Source of the DNA: Batrachochytrium dendrobatidis JAM81
Lineage: Eukaryota > Chytridiomycota > Chytridiomycetes > Rhizophydiales
DNA: 22,167 nucleotides
Assembly (NCBI RefSeq): GCF_000203795.2
Contig: NW_006281108.1
Span: 963,317 to 985,483, forward strand
Reading direction: 5' to 3'
Below are positions 18,869 to 22,167 of the stretch, one piece after another; within the stretch, counting starts at the first letter, position 1, and every line of letters begins with the position of its first letter. The translations under genes and the position numbers were made by a program. The notes under the pieces are model-generated. The model had not been told where the DNA came from and did not search any database. It worked only from the letters and a program-made list of their open reading frames with translations.

Positions 18869-19786
18869 ATGAAATTGGTTGATATTTTATTCGTATTGAC
18901 TGCAGCAACAACTGCCAATGCAATACTGATCCCGACTGATAATGATGGTTCACTCCAAGCATCAGTCACTTCCAGTCAAGTGTCCGTTTCAACTAATGAA
19001 CCTAATCCAGGCACTTCCAATGAATACCAGCAAGAACCAGTGGATTTAAGCCTTTCCGACCGGATCCGGCAATGGTCAATGGATCAACCCGGTCTAAACA
19101 CTCCCACTCAAGGTCAACAACCGACTGCAACTATAACTGGTCCAAATATTCTCAAACAAGGCCGAAAACGCATAATGGATGTGATTGATTTACTGATTTC
19201 CAGACAAAACCAGCAACAACAAATTGATGAAGTTGATCCAAACGCTTCCAAACAAAGTCAGCAACAGCCAATGGATCAGCCTAGTTCAAGCACTTCCAAA
19301 CGAAGTCGGAAACGGCCAATCAATGAAATCAGGCCAAGCATTTTTAGCCAAGTGTCTGGCTCAACTAATGAACCCAGTCCAAGTGCTCCAAAACGAGATC
19401 GAAAACAACCGATTGATCAACCCATTCCAAGTACTTCCAGACAAGACCAACAACAACCAATGATTCATAACGAGTCTTCAAATACTAGTTCAAATCAAGC
19501 GACTGTATTAAGCCAAAAATATCAGAGAAGCTTTAATCGTATAAAGCAAAGGCTTGTAGAGTCTAAAAAGATTGCAAAAGAAAAACGCGAAAAATATTGT
19601 AAACATGCAGACCTCAAATTCAGTCAGCAGTTAGCGTTAGCAATGGGCAAAGAAATATCTGAACCAAGGCACAATCCAGACACTGAAAAGAAATTGAAGC
19701 AAGAGTATGAAAAGGCAAGCAGAAGAGTATACAGTATCAGACATGATCTGAAAGTGTTTATGGAAAGGCAGTGGTTTGAGATTTGA
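18869..19786 (+). CDS. Secreted Ser/Pro/Gln repeat protein, copy B
   Basis: 305 residues from ATG 18869. The first 40 residues are almost the same as in copy A (MKLVDILFVLTA..., likely cleavage after ANA). The repeat region is shorter, about residues 40-210, with QQQPMDQPSSSTS and KRSRKRPINE units, and lacks the W-x-x-L-F units of copy A. The helical Lys/Glu-rich C-terminal domain (FNRIKQRLVESKKIAKEKRE onward) is shared. The end differs. Relative to copy A there is an extra base near 19768, so the protein stops at WFEI, while the DNA just beyond still resembles the copy A acidic tail in another frame. It is probably a functional secreted protein with an altered terminus; the role is unknown. 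Confidence 0.85.
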   Translation: MKLVDILFVLTAATTANAILIPTDNDGSLQASVTSSQVSVSTNEPNPGTSNEYQQEPVDLSLSDRIRQWSMDQPGLNTPTQGQQPTATITGPNILKQGRKRIMDVIDLLISRQNQQQQIDEVDPNASKQSQQQPMDQPSSSTSKRSRKRPINEIRPSIFSQVSGSTNEPSPSAPKRDRKQPIDQPIPSTSRQDQQQPMIHNESSNTSSNQATVLSQKYQRSFNRIKQRLVESKKIAKEKREKYCKHADLKFSQQLALAMGKEISEPRHNPDTEKKLKQEYEKASRRVYSIRHDLKVFMERQWFEI

Positions 19787-19830
19787 AGAACCGGACTCGG
19801 ATTGATGGTTTGTCAATGATTTTGATTTTG

Positions 19831-19836
19831 AATAAA
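19831..19836 (+). terminator. Polyadenylation signal AATAAA, copy B
   Basis: AATAAA 45 bp after the stop, in the flank conserved with copy A. Confidence 0.5.
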
Positions 19837-20157
19837 TTTAAACTTTTTGATGTTGATATTTGTCGAGTATTGTGAATGGGTCAAAAACCATATCATTGAT
19901 TACATACTGCATGTTTGTGTGTACTGTGTTGGGTATTATATCAATTGTAGATTGTGGACATATGACAGCATTGATGGTTGTCATTATTGGCAAGTGTGTT
20001 GCAGTTGATTGAAGATGTGATGGAATGAATCAATATTCGATTGTGTTGTTTATTAACAAGAAAGTGAGTGTTTATAAAATGGAAGAAACCAAGAAAGTCA
20101 TGTGAATTCCAGTTCAAACGTCATTGTTGATGGTTTTTGATTGTTAAACTATTCAGA

Positions 20158-20242
20158 AATGTCTCACATTCACACACTACTAATGTCTCACACAATGCAA
20201 GTCAACACTCACACTAGTAATGTCTCACATTAATGAGACATT
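20158..20242. promoter_or_regulatory. AATGTCTCACA repeat cluster upstream of CRN2
   Basis: AATGTCTCACA occurs in direct repeat at 20158-20168, 20182-20192 and 20219-20229. An inverted AATGAGACATT follows at 20232-20242, making the last pair a palindrome. The cluster lies 160-240 bp before the CRN2 ATG. A single TGTCTCA plus CACACAAT also precedes CRN1, which suggests a shared control element. The T-rich leader GCTTTTTTAC to 20399 resembles that of CRN1. Confidence 0.5.
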
Positions 20243-20399
20243 AATTCTGGTGTAAATTTGACTAATTTCCAAATATTTAAATCGTGTGAATTGTCTTGAA
20301 ATATCCCAAAATTTTGTTATTTTGACTCGATTAAAAAGTCGATTTTTGTTTTACAATTTGACAAATAAATTGCTTTTTTACTCTTTTTCTTTTCATAAA

Positions 20400-22094
20400 A
20401 TGCCAAAACGATTCCTCAATGTTGAATACGGCACACTTACTGCTGAAATCGATGTGACTGACTTTGAAGACCTGAGTGACGTTCATGATGCTATCAAGGC
20501 AGAGTATGATCCTGCTATGGCTGACATTGATGCTCCTCAACTGCAACTCTACACCAACAGTAACAAGAGCCAACTAATCAACACCTGGGCTTTACTCGAC
20601 TCCCTTTCTCAATAATACTTTACTCAAGGAGGCTCCTGTGTTGTTATTGGTTGTTTACCTCTACCTCCAATACAACCTACTCAAACTGACCTAGGTCCAA
20701 CATCTGCAGCAGCCTCACCCGCACTACTGGATTTTTGGACTGCTTTCACAAACTACCCTAACCCTCTTGAAGGAAACACTGTTGTCCAACTTCCAGCAGA
20801 CGTATTCATCCTTGGAAACCATTCAATTGGATCATCCATTTACATCCGTCCTTGTTATTCTAAACTTCTTGAAAAATCACTATCTATTGTGCAATCTGCT
20901 GATATACGTCATTTGATCATCCTTGGAAATCTTGGAATTGGCAAGACATATTTTGGTTACTTTTTGCTGTTGCATCTTGCTCGCTCTGGTGCTACAGTCG
21001 TGTATGAGAGTGGAGCCGATCAAAAAAGATATCTGCTTACTTCCAATGGTGTATTCGAAGGAGGAAAGCATGCTTTTTGGCAAATCTTGGATTCTTCGTC
21101 AACATTCTACATTGTTGATGGCTCGGCACCTGTTGATGTTGATGTCAAGACCATTCTTGTTACTTTACCTCGTTGGGAAATTTGGCATCGGTTTTCCAAG
21201 GGGTCCTGCGACATTCGGTATATGCTAGTGTGGTCAAAAGAAGAATTGCATTCTTGTCGCTCAATGCTTTTTCCTACAGTCCCACAAGAATTGGTTGAAA
21301 GTCTGTATTTGAAGTGGGGAGGAATTGCTCGTTATGTTCTTAAATATGCATTGGTAAAAGAACAACAGAATTTTCTCGACAAAGCTTTAAATATTTCCAA
21401 TATCGATTCAGTTGTCAAGTCTTTTGGTAAATATGGTGAAAACCTAGACGCTTCAAGTTGTTTGATTCATATATCAGTCAAGGATGGCTTTCACAGTGGT
21501 CCTTATCAGTTTGCTTTTGACTATGTGGTTGATGAAATTTACAACCGTGTCTATGCCAGAGACCGAGATCATCTTATCAGATTCGTTTCTGTTGCTCGAG
21601 AAATTGGTGAAACTGGTCAACTTAATAGGGTATTATTTGAAAAGCACGCTCATACAGTCATCGCTAAAGGTGGTTCATTCAAGATTCGTGATTTACGTAC
21701 CAAGCTGGAGTCTACACTTCAACTGCCGATGGATCTTAGTACTTTGTTATTCTCCAACAACTCTCAAGTTCAAGACGCAACGAATTGCTATTTCCGTCCC
21801 ATTAGCAATATTTTTGAATTTGTTGATTCGTTCATCAAGCCAAATCTACTTTTCCAAATGACCGGTGCCAAAGATCATCCTTGCAAACAGACTGGGATTT
21901 GTGATGTTTTGGAAATACTTGGTAATCCGTCAAAACCAGAACTGTATTGTGTTGTACCTCCTGATCGTTTTGCCTGTTTTACACGCCAAAGCTACCACGG
22001 AACAGATGGTCAAGTGTTGTCACAAAACGATACTATTGCGAGTGTTGAGAAGTTGACTCGATTTGTTTTGACGTTTGAACCATCTCATCAATAA
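20400..22094 (+). pseudogene. Crinkler-type protein CRN2, full length with one in-frame TAA
   Basis: One frame runs 565 codons from ATG 20400 to the stop at 22092-22094, interrupted only by TAA at codon 72 (20613-20615). Residues 1 to about 85 form the CRN ubiquitin-like header. The NTPase domain has Walker A GNLGIGKT at 176-183, a hydrophobic strand ending in Asp 240 (Walker B), RYMLVWSKEEL, and GGIARYV at about 307. Residues about 345-560 form the C-terminal part that CRN1 lacks, with LFQMT near 484 followed by KDHP and a YCVVPPDRF strand. This recalls the nuclease-like (PD-(D/E)xK/RHS-type) end of many CRNs. The TAA falls inside the header and no GT..AG intron clearly removes it. The next in-frame ATG is deep in the NTPase domain. 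It is a young pseudogene, an allele, or a readthrough case. Confidence 0.75.
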
Positions 22095-22167
22095 GGTATG
22101 TAGACTAGAATTAATGATATTTGTTGGCCGCATAACGCTAATCCTAACTCTGTTTCTCGACCTCGTT

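Larger units (their letters stand above)
18302..19938 (+). repeat. Segmental duplication, copy B
   Basis: Matches 2763-4950 in the same orientation about 15.5 kb away. It carries the same flank, the same telomere-like 13-mer, a related repeat-protein gene, and the same AATAAA-containing 3' flank ending GTGTTGGGTATTA. It is about 550 bp shorter, almost all of it in the repeat-coding region. Confidence 0.9.

Noticed and set aside
20158..20242. CRISPR-like array
   Set aside because: The repeats are 11 bp with irregular 13-26 bp spacing, one is inverted, and the context is eukaryotic with no cas genes.
1..22167. tRNA or rRNA genes
   Set aside because: Isolated GGTTCAA words occur (for example 2814, 10933), but no cloverleaf arms or A-box partner could be found around them.

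Overview
This is eukaryotic nuclear DNA. It is AT-rich, its genes contain short GT..AG introns of about 60-135 bp, stop codons are followed by AATAAA-type signals, and no bacterial-style operons are seen. The gene content points to a chytrid fungus of the genus Batrachochytrium (amphibian pathogens). It includes Crinkler (CRN) effectors, a pepsin-like secreted aspartyl protease, and several short secreted proteins with repetitive or charged bodies. The genus call is an inference from family resemblance; I cannot decide the species.

Layout. 1-611: nothing seen. 612-2159 (-): an armadillo-like repeat protein in six exons. 2763-4950: copy A of a segmental duplication, consisting of a 5' flank and a secreted Ser/Pro/Gln repeat protein (3315-4835). 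4960-7668: mostly decayed coding sequence on both strands, including remains of a RING plus TRAF-type zinc-finger protein (6695-7186, -). 7658-8691 (-): an HNH-nuclease-like pseudogene, head to head with CRN1 (9066-10130, +), which ends after its NTPase domain. 10580-12271 (+): a four-exon aspartyl protease homologue that has lost catalytic residues. 13074-13963 (-) and 16564-17458 (+): two secreted-protein genes broken by frame changes. 15417-15632 (-): a possible small cysteine-containing secreted protein lying in a dispersed inverted repeat. 18302-19938: copy B of the duplication with a second repeat protein (18869-19786). 20400-22094 (+): CRN2, full length but carrying one in-frame TAA.

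How it fits together. The window looks like a fast-turnover effector compartment. Signal-peptide proteins, CRNs and nuclease-like genes are duplicated, truncated or disabled, and separated by long gene-poor stretches. Two regulatory patterns stand out. A telomere-like 13-mer (AAGGGTTAGGGTT) occurs exactly three times near secreted-protein genes. The two CRNs share TGTCTCA/CACACA elements and a T-rich leader. Many lesions are single-base frame changes, so read or assembly error must be excluded before calling all of these genes dead.
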